Assembly: GCA_900471925.1 (NCBI GenBank)
Contig: UCGV01000017.1
Coordinates: forward strand, 124,001 to 188,000
DNA length: 64,000 nucleotides
Source: Hyphomicrobiales bacterium
GTDB lineage: Bacteria; Pseudomonadota; Alphaproteobacteria; Rhizobiales; Rhizobiaceae
Reading direction: 5' to 3'
Below are positions 35,642 through 44,837 of this stretch, piece after piece. Made by a program: the position numbers and the translations under genes. Each line of letters opens with the position of its first letter. Within the stretch, counting starts at the first letter, position 1. The notes under the pieces were generated by a model that had not been told where the DNA came from, searched no databases, and saw only the letters and a list, made by a program, of their open reading frames with translations.

Positions 35642-36925
35642 TCACAGCAACGGCACTTGCCCAATGCCAACACTGCTTAGCAGCGCGCCCTGGCGGACCA
35701 ATTCGGACTGCACTGCGCGGATCTCCACATGGCCACTGTTGGCGAGATGTGCGCCTGCAATACCAGTTGCTTGTCCAGTCGCGAAAGCAGTCCCCATTAC
35801 CCTGATTGCCGCTCCGGCCTTGCGGTCTCCATCGGCATTTCGTCCCGCTGCAAAGAGATTGTGAGTGTCAGCGGAACGCAGGCAAGACATTGGAATTTGG
35901 TAGGTCATCTTGTCCGGCGGATAGTCAAAGGTACTTTCGAAGTCGCTCCTTTCATGCCATTCGGCGCCCCAAGCGCCGAGGGCAATGCAATCGTCGAACT
36001 CCTGACGGTCCATAACCTGTCTCCACGACAACTGTCCCGCGCTGTTAATGTGCCGCGATTCCCGAGTGCCGAACTCTGGACCCGTAGCGACGAGATAGGC
36101 ATCCTCGCAGCCCGGTATTGTTCGAATTGCTTTGAGATATGCCCAGGCCTGTGTGCGGCCAGAAATCTCTGCTGCCGTCATCGAGGCCGAATTCCTCGGG
36201 TCGTAATCCTCCGATGCAACATAGCACACGAGATCATGAGAAATAGGCATCCGTGCGATGACGCTTCGGTCTTTGGTCAAAATCGTTTCACCGGCTTTTC
36301 GGCGACGTTCCACTGCTGCGATGATGTCGTCTGCGGTGACTTTGACGTTCTGAGGAATCCCACCAAATCGCGTGCCGAGAGTTCCTAGATTGACGGCGCC
36401 ATCGTTGCCGTATCGCGTGGACGCACCGCCGAATTCAGCCAAGTCGCATTCTCCGGTGCAGTCAACAAAGGCCGCGCCAGATACGGTGTGTATTCCACCG
36501 TGGTCGGCGTAGGTAAGTGAAACAATGCGATCGTGATCCCGTTCTGCCGAGATAATTGTGCCGCCCAACACTGTATCCACCCCGGCCCCCCGTACAAGAT
36601 CATCCAGCACGACCTTTACCGCCTCTGGGTCGAAGACCACAAAGACCCCCCGATGCCGATAGATGTCACTAAGGGCATTTTTAACTTTCAATGCGGAAAG
36701 GACCTCGTCAGCGATGCCGAACACGACCTGCTGTGGCTGGTCGTTGAGCGTGTAGATGCCACAATACGTGATTACGTTTCGCATAGTTGAGGCGCCCCCT
36801 AGACATCCATATTTCTCGACCAACAAGGTCCTTGCACCTAATCGTGCCGAGGCAACTGCGGCGGCAACGCCTGCACTGCCCCCTCCCGCGACAATCACGT
36901 CGTAGCTTTCGGTTGTGCCGACCAT
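35642..36925 (-). CDS. FAD-dependent oxidoreductase (FAD_oxidored family)
   Basis: 427 residues from the ATG at 36925, which is preceded by GGAGAG; further in-frame ATGs at 36937 and 36979 only add a charged head. The FAD motif is YDVIVAGGGSAGVAAAVASARLGA with LLVEKYGCLGGASTM behind it. The C-terminal FAD contact is NLFAAGRNADGDRKAGAAIRVMGTAFATGQATG. This family (FAD-dependent dehydrogenases of the FAD_oxidored type) is common in catabolic gene sets and rarely characterised. It points away from a LysR gene and lies beside the aryl-alcohol module at 38.1-43.1 kb, so it may share its substrate. Confidence 0.87.
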   Translation of the reverse strand: MVGTTESYDVIVAGGGSAGVAAAVASARLGARTLLVEKYGCLGGASTMRNVITYCGIYTLNDQPQQVVFGIADEVLSALKVKNALSDIYRHRGVFVVFDPEAVKVVLDDLVRGAGVDTVLGGTIISAERDHDRIVSLTYADHGGIHTVSGAAFVDCTGECDLAEFGGASTRYGNDGAVNLGTLGTRFGGIPQNVKVTADDIIAAVERRRKAGETILTKDRSVIARMPISHDLVCYVASEDYDPRNSASMTAAEISGRTQAWAYLKAIRTIPGCEDAYLVATGPEFGTRESRHINSAGQLSWRQVMDRQEFDDCIALGAWGAEWHERSDFESTFDYPPDKMTYQIPMSCLRSADTHNLFAAGRNADGDRKAGAAIRVMGTAFATGQATGIAGAHLANSGHVEIRAVQSELVRQGALLSSVGIGQVPLL

Positions 36926-37079
36926 GCATCTCTCCATTGACTTGTTGTCTGCGGGTGAACGATTGCCGATCACTCGCACCGTGCAGTGCTGTCGAGAAGA
37001 GAGATATTCACTGAATCACTTGACGCGAAAGGAGGTATAATCGCCTCGCTGTCAAACGCTATGCAAAGGCTGCACCATA

Positions 37080-37970
37080 TCAGAATGACCCGATATCGCG
37101 GTTTAGGCCGTCCCTGAGAAATTCTAGCAAACTGCTCAATGCTGGCGAAACATGCTTTTTGCGGGGAAGCACGGCTTTCACCCAAAGTTCCGGGAGCGGG
37201 TATCCGCTGAGCAAAGGCACTAACCTTCCGTCTACCATGAAGGACTGCACGATATACTCAGACAGGATCGTGATCCCCATGCCTGAAACCGCAGCCTCAG
37301 CGATCAGGCGACCATCGTTTGAGCTAAATTTTGGTACGACTTCAATTTCCATCGGTGCTTGGTCGGTGTTGAAGACCCAGATCGCTCCTGTGGGAGTGAA
37401 ACTCAAGCAATGGTGGTTCGTGAGATCGCGGGGATGGGCCGGCGTCCCCATTCGCGAAAGATAGTCAGGGGAAGCGCAAAGAACTCGTTTTAACCGGCAC
37501 AGCGTAAAGTCGGAGACGCTTCCGACAGCGACTGGTCGAGCACCGATTGAGACGTCGAAGCCTGCTTCCTCGGAAACGATAGGATTTTCTGAAACTATGA
37601 GTTCTAGACGAACCTTCGGATGCTCATTGATAAAGCGCTTCAGCATTGGTCCGAGGAGCATTGCCGTCATTGTAGCGGGCGCACGGATGCGCAGGAAGTC
37701 CTCCAGTTCGGGTTTGCTTCGCGGTGAAACAATCAGATCATCGATTTGTGCAACGATAGAATCAGCGCGCTTTAGGTAAGATCTTCCTACTTCAGTCAAT
37801 TTCAGGCTTCTGGTCGAACGCCGAAAGAGCTTGATGCCCAATTGCTCTTCGAGTTGATTGACTCGCTTGGTCAGGACTGATGTCGCGATGCCTTGAGTTC
37901 GCGCAGCAGCGGAGAAGCTTCCTGTTTCGGCCGAAGCTAGAAAAGCCCTCAAAGTCAAGTAGGTATCCAT
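37080..37970 (-). CDS. LysR family transcriptional regulator
   Basis: 296 residues: N-terminal winged helix (LRAFLASAETGSFSAAARTQGIATSVLTKRVNQLEEQLGIKLFRRSTRSLKLTEVG) and a LysR substrate-binding domain of the CrgA-like group. It diverges from the NitT/TauT-type binding protein at 38101 over 130 bases, the usual layout for a LysR activator and its target. The FAD oxidoreductase lies downstream on the same strand, 154 bases away. Confidence 0.92.
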   Translation of the reverse strand: MDTYLTLRAFLASAETGSFSAAARTQGIATSVLTKRVNQLEEQLGIKLFRRSTRSLKLTEVGRSYLKRADSIVAQIDDLIVSPRSKPELEDFLRIRAPATMTAMLLGPMLKRFINEHPKVRLELIVSENPIVSEEAGFDVSIGARPVAVGSVSDFTLCRLKRVLCASPDYLSRMGTPAHPRDLTNHHCLSFTPTGAIWVFNTDQAPMEIEVVPKFSSNDGRLIAEAAVSGMGITILSEYIVQSFMVDGRLVPLLSGYPLPELWVKAVLPRKKHVSPALSSLLEFLRDGLNRDIGSF

Positions 37971-38100
37971 CTCGACGCCCCATCTATTATATCGCGTTTC
38001 GCGCTAACTGATTTCCGCAATACGTCTATTCTGTACGAAATAGCGCCGTGCGATAAAGGAAATCAATGGAAAAAGGGTTTCGTGTCTTCAGGGAGGAAAT

Positions 38101-39117
38101 ATGAACCGCTTCACCACCTTATTTGGCATTGCGATTTCAGGAACTATTCTGGCGTCGAACGCGCTGGGCGCGGATCCACTTCGTGTCTGTGTCTTGAGAT
38201 TTACATCGTCGTCGTCAGCCTATCTTGCGCTTGATAAGGGCTACTACGCCGACGAAAATCTCGACGTGAAGCTGAACTTCTTCGACGCCGCCCAGCCCGT
38301 GGCGGTCGCCGTTTCCGCCGGCTCCTGTGACGTAGGAATTACGGGCTTTACTGCCGGCATGTATAATCTTGCAGGAAAAGGGGCGTTGAAGATTATCGCA
38401 GGAGAGGCATGGGAAGAGCCTCGCTACCAATTCATTGGCTACGTGGCTTCCAACACAGCGTATGAAGCAGGCCTGAAGTCGATAAAGGATTTGCCGGGCC
38501 ACCGGTTTGGCGTCACCCAACTAGGTTCGACGTTTCACTATAATGTGGGCATGTTGGCCGAAAAATACGGGTGGCAGGAAAAAGCAGTTGCGGTGTTGCC
38601 GTTGCAGTCTGTCGCCAACATGATAGCAAGCGTTAAATCTGGAGCCGTCGACGCCACCGCGTTGCCATCATTTGTCGCCACCCCTTTGAGCAAAGCTGGA
38701 GCAGTCAAGTTACTTGGTTGGGTTTCAGACGAGACGCCGTGGCAAGTGTCAGGCGTTTTTGCCTCGACGGCGCTCATCTCAAAAAATCGGGAAGTACTCC
38801 AGCGCTTCGTTAAGGCCTACACACGAGCTACCGCGGAATACGATGCCGCCTTCAACCACTTAGACGCCAACGGCGCGCACATTATCAGCAAAGATGCCGA
38901 GGCGCTTTTCCCAATAATAATGAAATACACCAACACGACCGAGGAACAGGTCCGCGGCGGCATGCCTTATGTCAGCCCCACGGGCAGTTTCAACGTCGGC
39001 AATATCGCAGCGCAACTGAAATGGTACGAAAAGCAAGGCTTTGTCGATAGCGGCATTACGGTTGATAACGTCGTCGATACTTCTTTTGTCAGCGTCGTCA
39101 AAGACAACTTCAAGTAG
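38101..39117 (+). CDS. ABC transporter substrate-binding protein, NitT/TauT (SsuA/THI5-like) family
   Basis: 338 residues with a Sec signal (MNRFTTLFGIAISGTILASNALG). The mature part has the SsuA/THI5 pattern: SSSAYLALDKGYYADENLDVKLNFF, AVSAGSCDVGITGF, KDLPGHRFGV and SGAVDATALPSF. GGGAGGAA precedes the ATG. Members of this family bind sulfonates, nitrate, taurine, thiamine precursors, phthalate or other aromatics. The oxidising enzymes in the same operon suggest an aromatic alcohol or related phenylpropanoid. Confidence 0.91.
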   Translation: MNRFTTLFGIAISGTILASNALGADPLRVCVLRFTSSSSAYLALDKGYYADENLDVKLNFFDAAQPVAVAVSAGSCDVGITGFTAGMYNLAGKGALKIIAGEAWEEPRYQFIGYVASNTAYEAGLKSIKDLPGHRFGVTQLGSTFHYNVGMLAEKYGWQEKAVAVLPLQSVANMIASVKSGAVDATALPSFVATPLSKAGAVKLLGWVSDETPWQVSGVFASTALISKNREVLQRFVKAYTRATAEYDAAFNHLDANGAHIISKDAEALFPIIMKYTNTTEEQVRGGMPYVSPTGSFNVGNIAAQLKWYEKQGFVDSGITVDNVVDTSFVSVVKDNFK

Positions 39118-39158
39118 TTGCCGGCGCTCTGATAATGAGACGTCACAGGAAATTATCC

Positions 39159-39932
39159 ATGGACTTAACCGTCGATAATATAAGCCACCGGTATGGTGAC
39201 ATGACCGCGCTGCAGCAGATCTCGTTCGAGGTGAAAGGCGGCGAAATCGTATGCCTCATAGGACCGTCGGGCTGCGGAAAGTCGACACTGCTGGGGATCA
39301 TCGGAGGACTGATCGCACCGACATCTGGAGAAGTACGATTAAGGGGAACGGCACCAGCCGGCTCACTCAACCCCCTAACCTATGTTTTCCAAGACTTCGC
39401 TTTGCTGCCGTGGCGGACCGTGCGCGGGAATGTAAAGCTTGCGCTCGAAGAACATCGGCTCTCTCGCGATGAGATGCGTTCCCGCGTTGATCGGGCGCTT
39501 GAAATGTGCGGTCTCGTTGATTTTTCCGAGGCTCTGCCGAAGCAACTGTCCGGCGGGATGAGGCAGCGTGTCGGTATCGCCAGAGCGATCGCAGTAACGC
39601 CCGCCCTGCTGCTGTTGGACGAGCCGCTGTCCGCCCTCGACGCGCAAACGCGCGATCTACTGATCGAAGATCTTCTCGATATCTTCAAGCGCGAGATGGC
39701 AACAGGAGTTTGGGTCACCCACAATCTTGATGAAGCGTTGCGCGTTGGGGACAAGATTGTGGTGCTGTCTCGTCGTCCGGGCAAGTTGAAGAAAATCGTA
39801 TCGGTCGATATAGATCGCGAAAAGCGTACTTTGCCTGAATCGGCGATTGAAATGGCCCGCCTTCACAACGAGCTTTGGTCGCTGATCAAGGAGGAAGCCG
39901 TTATGGCCGACCGGGAGGTTGCGCATGCCTGA
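39159..39932 (+). CDS. ABC transporter ATP-binding protein, NitT/TauT type
   Basis: 257 residues from the ATG at 39159 (CAGGAAA upstream; a frame opening at 39135 adds eight residues). Walker A GPSGCGKSTLL, Q-loop VFQDFALLPWRTV, signature LSGGMRQRVGIARA, Walker B LLLDEPLSALD and switch His in WVTHNLDEALRVGD. This is the SsuB/TauB class. It overlaps the permease start by eight bases. Confidence 0.93.
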   Translation: MDLTVDNISHRYGDMTALQQISFEVKGGEIVCLIGPSGCGKSTLLGIIGGLIAPTSGEVRLRGTAPAGSLNPLTYVFQDFALLPWRTVRGNVKLALEEHRLSRDEMRSRVDRALEMCGLVDFSEALPKQLSGGMRQRVGIARAIAVTPALLLLDEPLSALDAQTRDLLIEDLLDIFKREMATGVWVTHNLDEALRVGDKIVVLSRRPGKLKKIVSVDIDREKRTLPESAIEMARLHNELWSLIKEEAVMADREVAHA

Positions 39933-40776
39933 CGACATCAAAATGGTAGAGCGCGCATCCTCGGCTTCGATGATCGCTGGAAAGAACAGAGAAGGAAAAA
40001 ACGTTGTTTCCTTCCGCGGCGGTGGATTTTCTCCATCGCCGAACGCTTTGACGGGATGGGCAACACTGGTCGCCCTCGTCGTCATCTGGCAGTCGGCATC
40101 GACATCCGGATATTTGTCACCCCTCGTCCTACCCAGCCCAATAGCGGTAGCCCGAGCCTTCGTCAGCATGACAACGGCCGATAATTTTATCGACCAAGTG
40201 AGCGCTTCATTGATGCGCGTGCTGATGGGATGGTTCCTAGGGACGATCGCGGGATTGGCTGTCGGTTTGGCCATGGGCATATTTTCGTTTGCTCGCGCCA
40301 GCGCCTTGCCCATCATCTCGGGAATTTATCCCATTCCGATGATCGCCATTTTGCCACTCCTGATCGTTTGGCTGGGGATCGGGGAAGCGTCTAAAACGGC
40401 CGTCATCGTACTAGGCGTTTTCTCTCCGACGGTAATCAGCACGTTCAGCGCGGTTGATAACGTTCCACGCAGCCTAATCCGAATGGGGCAAAGCTTTGGA
40501 CTGTCGTGGCGCTCGATTGTGCTGAAAATCATCCTGCCAGGTGCTTCGCCAGGCATCCTCGCGACATTCAGAATTACAGCCGCAATCGCACTCATATTGC
40601 TCGTTTCTGCCGAGATGATCGGCGCGGAATACGGGATCGGCGCACTAATCCTGCTCGCGGGAAACCTGATGCAGACAGACAAACTGGTCGCAGGCGTAAT
40701 CATGCTTTCCACCACCGGATTGGCAATCTCCTGGCTCCTGAGTCGCTTGGAGAGGGCGTTGTTAAAGTGGCGCTGA
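39925..40776 (+). CDS. ABC transporter permease, NitT/TauT type
   Basis: 283 residues from the ATG at 39925, preceded by GGGAGG. Six membrane segments are predicted. After a charged cytoplasmic head of about 45 residues comes GWATLVALVVIWQSAS, then the BPD_transp_1 loop SLIRMGQSFGLSWRSIVLKIILPGASPGILATFRITAAIA. It matches SsuC/TauC permeases and overlaps the ATPase gene, so the three genes make one importer. Confidence 0.93.
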   Translation: MPDDIKMVERASSASMIAGKNREGKNVVSFRGGGFSPSPNALTGWATLVALVVIWQSASTSGYLSPLVLPSPIAVARAFVSMTTADNFIDQVSASLMRVLMGWFLGTIAGLAVGLAMGIFSFARASALPIISGIYPIPMIAILPLLIVWLGIGEASKTAVIVLGVFSPTVISTFSAVDNVPRSLIRMGQSFGLSWRSIVLKIILPGASPGILATFRITAAIALILLVSAEMIGAEYGIGALILLAGNLMQTDKLVAGVIMLSTTGLAISWLLSRLERALLKWR

Positions 40777-40853
40777 AGGTTTCGTCGATCAGTATGACAA
40801 GTCAAACGATATGGGTGCATGCGATCAGAAGTTGATCTTGATGCAGGGAAGTG

Positions 40854-41633
40854 ATGTTTAAAAACAAAAAAATCATCGTAACTGGCGTGTCTTCGGGCAT
40901 CGGAGCTGAAACAGCCAGACAGCTAAAGGCACTTGGCGCGATTATAATCGGCGTGGATCGAAACGAGCCGAAAGAAGCGCTCGATTCATTCCATAAAGTT
41001 GACTTGGCTGACGAAACAGCGATCGACATCGCGGTTGAAGTGCTGCGGGCCGAAAGAGCTCATGGATTGGCCAACATCGCCGGCGTTCCGCCGACGGCCC
41101 CCGCAGACCTCGTGTTAAAGGTCAATCTTGTCGGGCTGAAGCGCTTAACTTTGGGTTTAGTGAGTAGTCTTGCCGATGAGGCCTCGATTGTAAATCTCGC
41201 CTCGCTCGCGGGGCGTGGATGGGAAACCGAAGTTGAAAAGATCAAAGCAGCAGAAGGACTAACTCATAGGGATGTTTTCAGCTTTTGTGCCGCTCATGGG
41301 ATAAACAAGGATTCAAGCTATTTCTTCACGAAACAGGCGCTTGTTGCCTGGACATTGGAGAACCGCTGGACCTGGCGGTCGCGCGGCATACGTATGAACG
41401 CCGTCAGTCCTGGCCCCGTGGAAACGCCGATTTTGGGTGATTTTATCGAAACGCTCGGCGACCGTTATCAAAAGAACATGCAGGTGATGGATCGCCCCGC
41501 CAACCCAGGCGATATAGCGCCGGTGGTCGTATTTTTGTTGTCCGGTGAATCTGCGTGGTTGCGCGGTATCAACATAGCTGCTGATGGCGGGATGAGCGCC
41601 TACCTCGATGCAGCCTCCAGCGGACTCTCCTGA
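40854..41633 (+). CDS. SDR family oxidoreductase, coniferyl-alcohol dehydrogenase-like
   Basis: 259 residues. The N-terminal IIVTGVSSGIGAETARQLKALGA, IAGVPPTAP, the active site SYFFTKQALVAWTLENRWTWRSRGIRMNAVSPGPVETPIL and the end AWLRGINIAADGGMS match the NAD-dependent coniferyl-alcohol dehydrogenase/3-alpha-HSD-like SDR group closely. Such enzymes oxidise an aryl-allylic alcohol to its aldehyde. An aldehyde dehydrogenase follows 20 bases later, giving a two-step alcohol to acid sequence. A GTG at 40851 is an alternative start. Substrate assignment rests on family resemblance. Confidence 0.85.
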   Translation: MFKNKKIIVTGVSSGIGAETARQLKALGAIIIGVDRNEPKEALDSFHKVDLADETAIDIAVEVLRAERAHGLANIAGVPPTAPADLVLKVNLVGLKRLTLGLVSSLADEASIVNLASLAGRGWETEVEKIKAAEGLTHRDVFSFCAAHGINKDSSYFFTKQALVAWTLENRWTWRSRGIRMNAVSPGPVETPILGDFIETLGDRYQKNMQVMDRPANPGDIAPVVVFLLSGESAWLRGINIAADGGMSAYLDAASSGLS

Positions 41634-41653
41634 GTAATAAAAGAGGATACGCC

Positions 41654-43099
41654 ATGCATACTCCGATTTCCGACGGGAAAGCCGACATGACGCTCAACGA
41701 ACGACGTGTGTACGAACGCCTCGATCCCCTAACCGGAAAAGTTGCGACGGTTGCCCCTGCTGCCTCCGTGGCGGACGCTCTTAAAATAGCGAAATCAGCC
41801 GGCGACGCGTTTCCTCAATGGTCAAAGACGAGCCCGGCTCAACGACGCCTTCTTCTGTTGAAAGCCGCTGAGGCATTACAGGCTATGACCCCCGAAATCA
41901 TCTCAACCGCTATGGCTGAAACTGGTGCGACAGCGAACTGGACCAGTTCCAATTGTATGGCTGCGGTCGAGATGCTGCGCGAGGCAGCCGCAATAACTAC
42001 ACAGATAACGGGCGAAATTATCCCCTCCAACAAGCCCGGCACCTTGGCGATGGCGCAGCGCAAGCCGCTCGGCGTTTGCCTTGGCATCGCACCATGGAAT
42101 GCGCCGGTTATCTTGGGCACACGCGCAGTTTCGACTGCGATTGCGTGCGGCAACACCGCTATCTTGAAGGCTTCGGAGATGTGCCCAGCGACGCATCTCG
42201 CCATTGGCGAGGCGTTTCGGCGGGCTGGCTTTCCAGACGGTGTCATGAACGTGATCACCAACGACCCGAAGGATGCCGCAGACGTCGTCGCCGCACTGAT
42301 TGCCGCACCTCAAGTCCGGCATATTAATTTTACTGGCTCGACCGGGATAGGTCGGATCATTGCGCAGAAAGCAGCAGGATATCTTAAGCCTGTTCTTCTG
42401 GAATTGGGTGGAAAGGCTCCCCTCATCATCCTTGACGACGCGGACCTGGAGGCGGCTGTCAACGGCGCAGTCTTCGGTGCCTTCCTCAATCAGGGCCAGA
42501 TCTGCATGTCAACCGAACGAATTATCGTCCATGCTGCGATTGCGGACCGCTTCATCGACGCCCTAGCACATAAAACAAGCACGTTGACTGCCGGAGACCC
42601 ACGCAAACAGACTGTGCTTGGTTCAATGATCACTCCCGAAGCTGCCAAGAAGATGGACGCGATCATAGCCGACGCTATAGCAAGGGGCGGCAACATCGTT
42701 GTAGGCGGGCGCCGAGAAGGTGCAGTTGTCGAGCCCACTTTGATCGGAAACGTGCGTGCGGACATGACCATTTATTCCGATGAAAGCTTTGGCCCCGTAA
42801 AGCCGATCATCCGTGTCAACGATGACGCTGAAGCAATTCGGGTGGCAAACGATACGCCCTATGGACTTTCGGCGGCAGTTTACAGCGCAAACATTCAGCG
42901 GGCTATGGCCGTGGCGGACCAGATTGAAAGCGGCATCTGCCACATCAACGGACCAACCGTAGGCGCAGAGGCTCATATACCCTTCGGTGGTGTGAAGGAT
43001 TCCGGATATGGACGGTTCGGAGGCAAAGCAGGGATCGACGCCTTTACGTCGATCCGCTGGGTCACAGTTGAGAACCCACAGCAGACCTATCCGTTTTAA
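41654..43099 (+). CDS. Aldehyde dehydrogenase, vanillin/aromatic aldehyde type
   Basis: 481 residues with the full NAD-aldehyde dehydrogenase pattern: GIAPWNAPVILGTRAVSTAIACGNT, FTGSTGIGRIIA, the general-base Glu in LLELGGKAP, the catalytic Cys in NQGQICMSTERIIV, and the C-terminal IPFGGVKDSGYGRFGG. It most resembles vanillin/salicylaldehyde/benzaldehyde dehydrogenases. AGAGGAT precedes the ATG. It follows the coniferyl-alcohol-dehydrogenase-like gene and presumably oxidises its aldehyde product to the acid. Confidence 0.9.
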   Translation: MHTPISDGKADMTLNERRVYERLDPLTGKVATVAPAASVADALKIAKSAGDAFPQWSKTSPAQRRLLLLKAAEALQAMTPEIISTAMAETGATANWTSSNCMAAVEMLREAAAITTQITGEIIPSNKPGTLAMAQRKPLGVCLGIAPWNAPVILGTRAVSTAIACGNTAILKASEMCPATHLAIGEAFRRAGFPDGVMNVITNDPKDAADVVAALIAAPQVRHINFTGSTGIGRIIAQKAAGYLKPVLLELGGKAPLIILDDADLEAAVNGAVFGAFLNQGQICMSTERIIVHAAIADRFIDALAHKTSTLTAGDPRKQTVLGSMITPEAAKKMDAIIADAIARGGNIVVGGRREGAVVEPTLIGNVRADMTIYSDESFGPVKPIIRVNDDAEAIRVANDTPYGLSAAVYSANIQRAMAVADQIESGICHINGPTVGAEAHIPFGGVKDSGYGRFGGKAGIDAFTSIRWVTVENPQQTYPF

Positions 43100-43190
43100 A
43101 TCCCACTGATTATAGGTCTCGCGATAGCCGTTTTGATCGCGCTATCTGCCGGGGGTTGGTTTTATTCAACGACTCTCAGACCTCCGAACC

Positions 43191-43592
43191 TCATTGCGAG
43201 CCTTGGCCGTCAGCTTCATTTTCGGCGGGCTTCGGGAGATACACTTCAGGAGCAGAATCACGAAGCAGCAGGCGGGACCCGACCTCGACGATCGATCTGA
43301 TTGCGGGAAGCAACTCTTTACCTAACGGCGTCAGTGCATACTCGACGGTGGGTGGAGACGTTGCTAACACGCTGCGGGTTAGAACTCCACGCTGCTCAAG
43401 ATCGCGTAGCCTGCTCGTCATCACCTTTGCTGAGATAAATGGGCTGTCGCGTCTAAGTTCGGAGAAGCGCCGGGGACCTTCGCTGATTGACCATAGCAAT
43501 TCCGGTGTCCATTGGCCGCCAAGTAGACCCATACACCGTGACATAGGGCAACCTGGAAGCGGTTTGACTTTTGATCGCATTCTCAGAACCAT
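43191..43592 (-). CDS. HxlR family transcriptional regulator
   Basis: 133 residues with the HxlR winged helix: CPMSRCMGLLGGQWTPELLWSISEGPRRFSELRRD…ISAKVMTSRLRDLEQRGVLTR, then YALTPLGKEL. Cysteines near the start (CPMSRC) are a feature of redox- or aldehyde-sensing members. AAGGT precedes the ATG at 43592. It is convergent with the aldehyde dehydrogenase operon. A HxlR/QorB pairing (as in ytfH/ytfG) is known, and a QorB-like gene lies 1.2 kb away, so that gene is a possible target. Confidence 0.9.
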   Translation of the reverse strand: MVLRMRSKVKPLPGCPMSRCMGLLGGQWTPELLWSISEGPRRFSELRRDSPFISAKVMTSRLRDLEQRGVLTRSVLATSPPTVEYALTPLGKELLPAIRSIVEVGSRLLLRDSAPEVYLPKPAENEADGQGSQ

Positions 43593-44130
43593 GTCATGAC
43601 CTTCAGACCGATTTCCGCATATCTAGTACGGAGCCCAGATTACCACAAGTCATATGGTTTCAAAAGGTAACGAACAAAATCGCTTCGGTGCTGATTGAGA
43701 CGAGATATGGTACTATCGGAACCCCGAAGAAGTTCGTCACGACAATGCGTGTCAGTGCGGTTCTCTCAACCACGTAGGTGTGTCGATCTTCGCACCGGTA
43801 ACAGACCGTCAGAGCTGCGCGAGAATACTGTCGTCTATATGAATCGAGCACGAGTGCTTTGATGCAATGCGACGGAACAGAGGCGCCAATGAGTCCAACC
43901 CGATCATCGCCATAAAATTGGCCGCAGTCGGCGTCGATGAGTCACTTCCATCGAGGTATTAGCATCGGCGATCGGCCGCTAGTGTACGAATGCACACCAG
44001 TCATGGACTTCCGTAGGCACTCTCGCCGAAGGAGCCGACAGTGTGCTCTAGGCACATCCTGCGGCACCTTCTGCCATGACGACCTCTGTAACAGGTCACG
44101 CTTGTACATGGGCTTAGGCCGCAAACCTTG
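43593..44130. other. 538-bp interval, no secure gene
   Basis: It contains a 63-codon minus frame (43851-43660, MLDSYRRQYSRAALTVCYRC…) whose second half is hydrophobic. It has no recognised relative, so it is not called. It must also hold the HxlR promoter. No repeat or RNA gene was recognised. Confidence 0.35.
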
Positions 44131-44652
44131 TCACGGACGGAGCCTCCCGCTGCGGATAATAAGCGCGATCGGCAGTCCGAGGCCGAACATATGGATCAAC
44201 AGGGCTGGCACGAAAGGCATTGGTGATATCGATGCGGGCGTAGTGAAGATGCTGAGAGGTAACACGACCAGACCCATAAAGAAGAATACGATAAGGCCGA
44301 GCACAGGACCGCCAATCCACGGCAAGCGGTTCACCACTGGAAACAACCATGCAATCAGCGCGTAAGCAACGGCGGGGACGACCGATACGAAGAAGTGGAG
44401 CAGCGTTCCTACGAATAAGCCGATGGCGCCAGCGTATGCGGCCATACCCATGACGCTGCTGGCCGCCAATTGCATAGCCGGTACAACCCCAACGCCGCGC
44501 GCCGATTGCAAAATCAAAACCGGAATGAGTACGATAATGCCGGAGGCAAGGCCAGCGACCACTCCGGCGACGATCGCGCGGCCGAATCGATGGCTGCTAG
44601 ACCCCGGTCGTTCTGTTGTTGTGCGATTTTTTGCTTGGCGGATGGTCTGCAT
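44131..44652 (-). CDS. Uncharacterised multi-pass membrane protein
   Basis: 173 residues with four to five hydrophobic segments: IVAGVVAGLASGIIVLIPVLI near residue 30, MGMAAYAGAIGLFVGTLLHFF, VVPAVAYALIAWLFPV, and GGPVLGLIVFFFMGLVVLPL. The head is charged and cytoplasmic, and the protein ends with a short basic tail. AGAGGAAAA stands before the ATG. No family was recognised with confidence. It lies downstream of the QorB-like gene on the same strand, 185 bases away, and could be co-transcribed. Confidence 0.7.
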   Translation of the reverse strand: MQTIRQAKNRTTTERPGSSSHRFGRAIVAGVVAGLASGIIVLIPVLILQSARGVGVVPAMQLAASSVMGMAAYAGAIGLFVGTLLHFFVSVVPAVAYALIAWLFPVVNRLPWIGGPVLGLIVFFFMGLVVLPLSIFTTPASISPMPFVPALLIHMFGLGLPIALIIRSGRLRP

Positions 44653-44837
44653 GAGGGGTTTTCCTCTTCTACGTCTTGATGATCTGGAATCTGATTGCGT
44701 GAATAGGCGGCAATAGCGCCACGCGACTGGCTTGCCATGACACCATTCGGCGAGGACGAGGTCGAAATCGCGTCGGACTTCGACCTCTTCTTTTTTAAAT
44801 GCCCTGCTGACCTAACGTCATCCAGGAACAATAGTCT

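Noticed and set aside
43660..43851. A 63-codon minus frame
   Set aside because: Partly hydrophobic but unrecognised and without ribosome site. Too weak to call.
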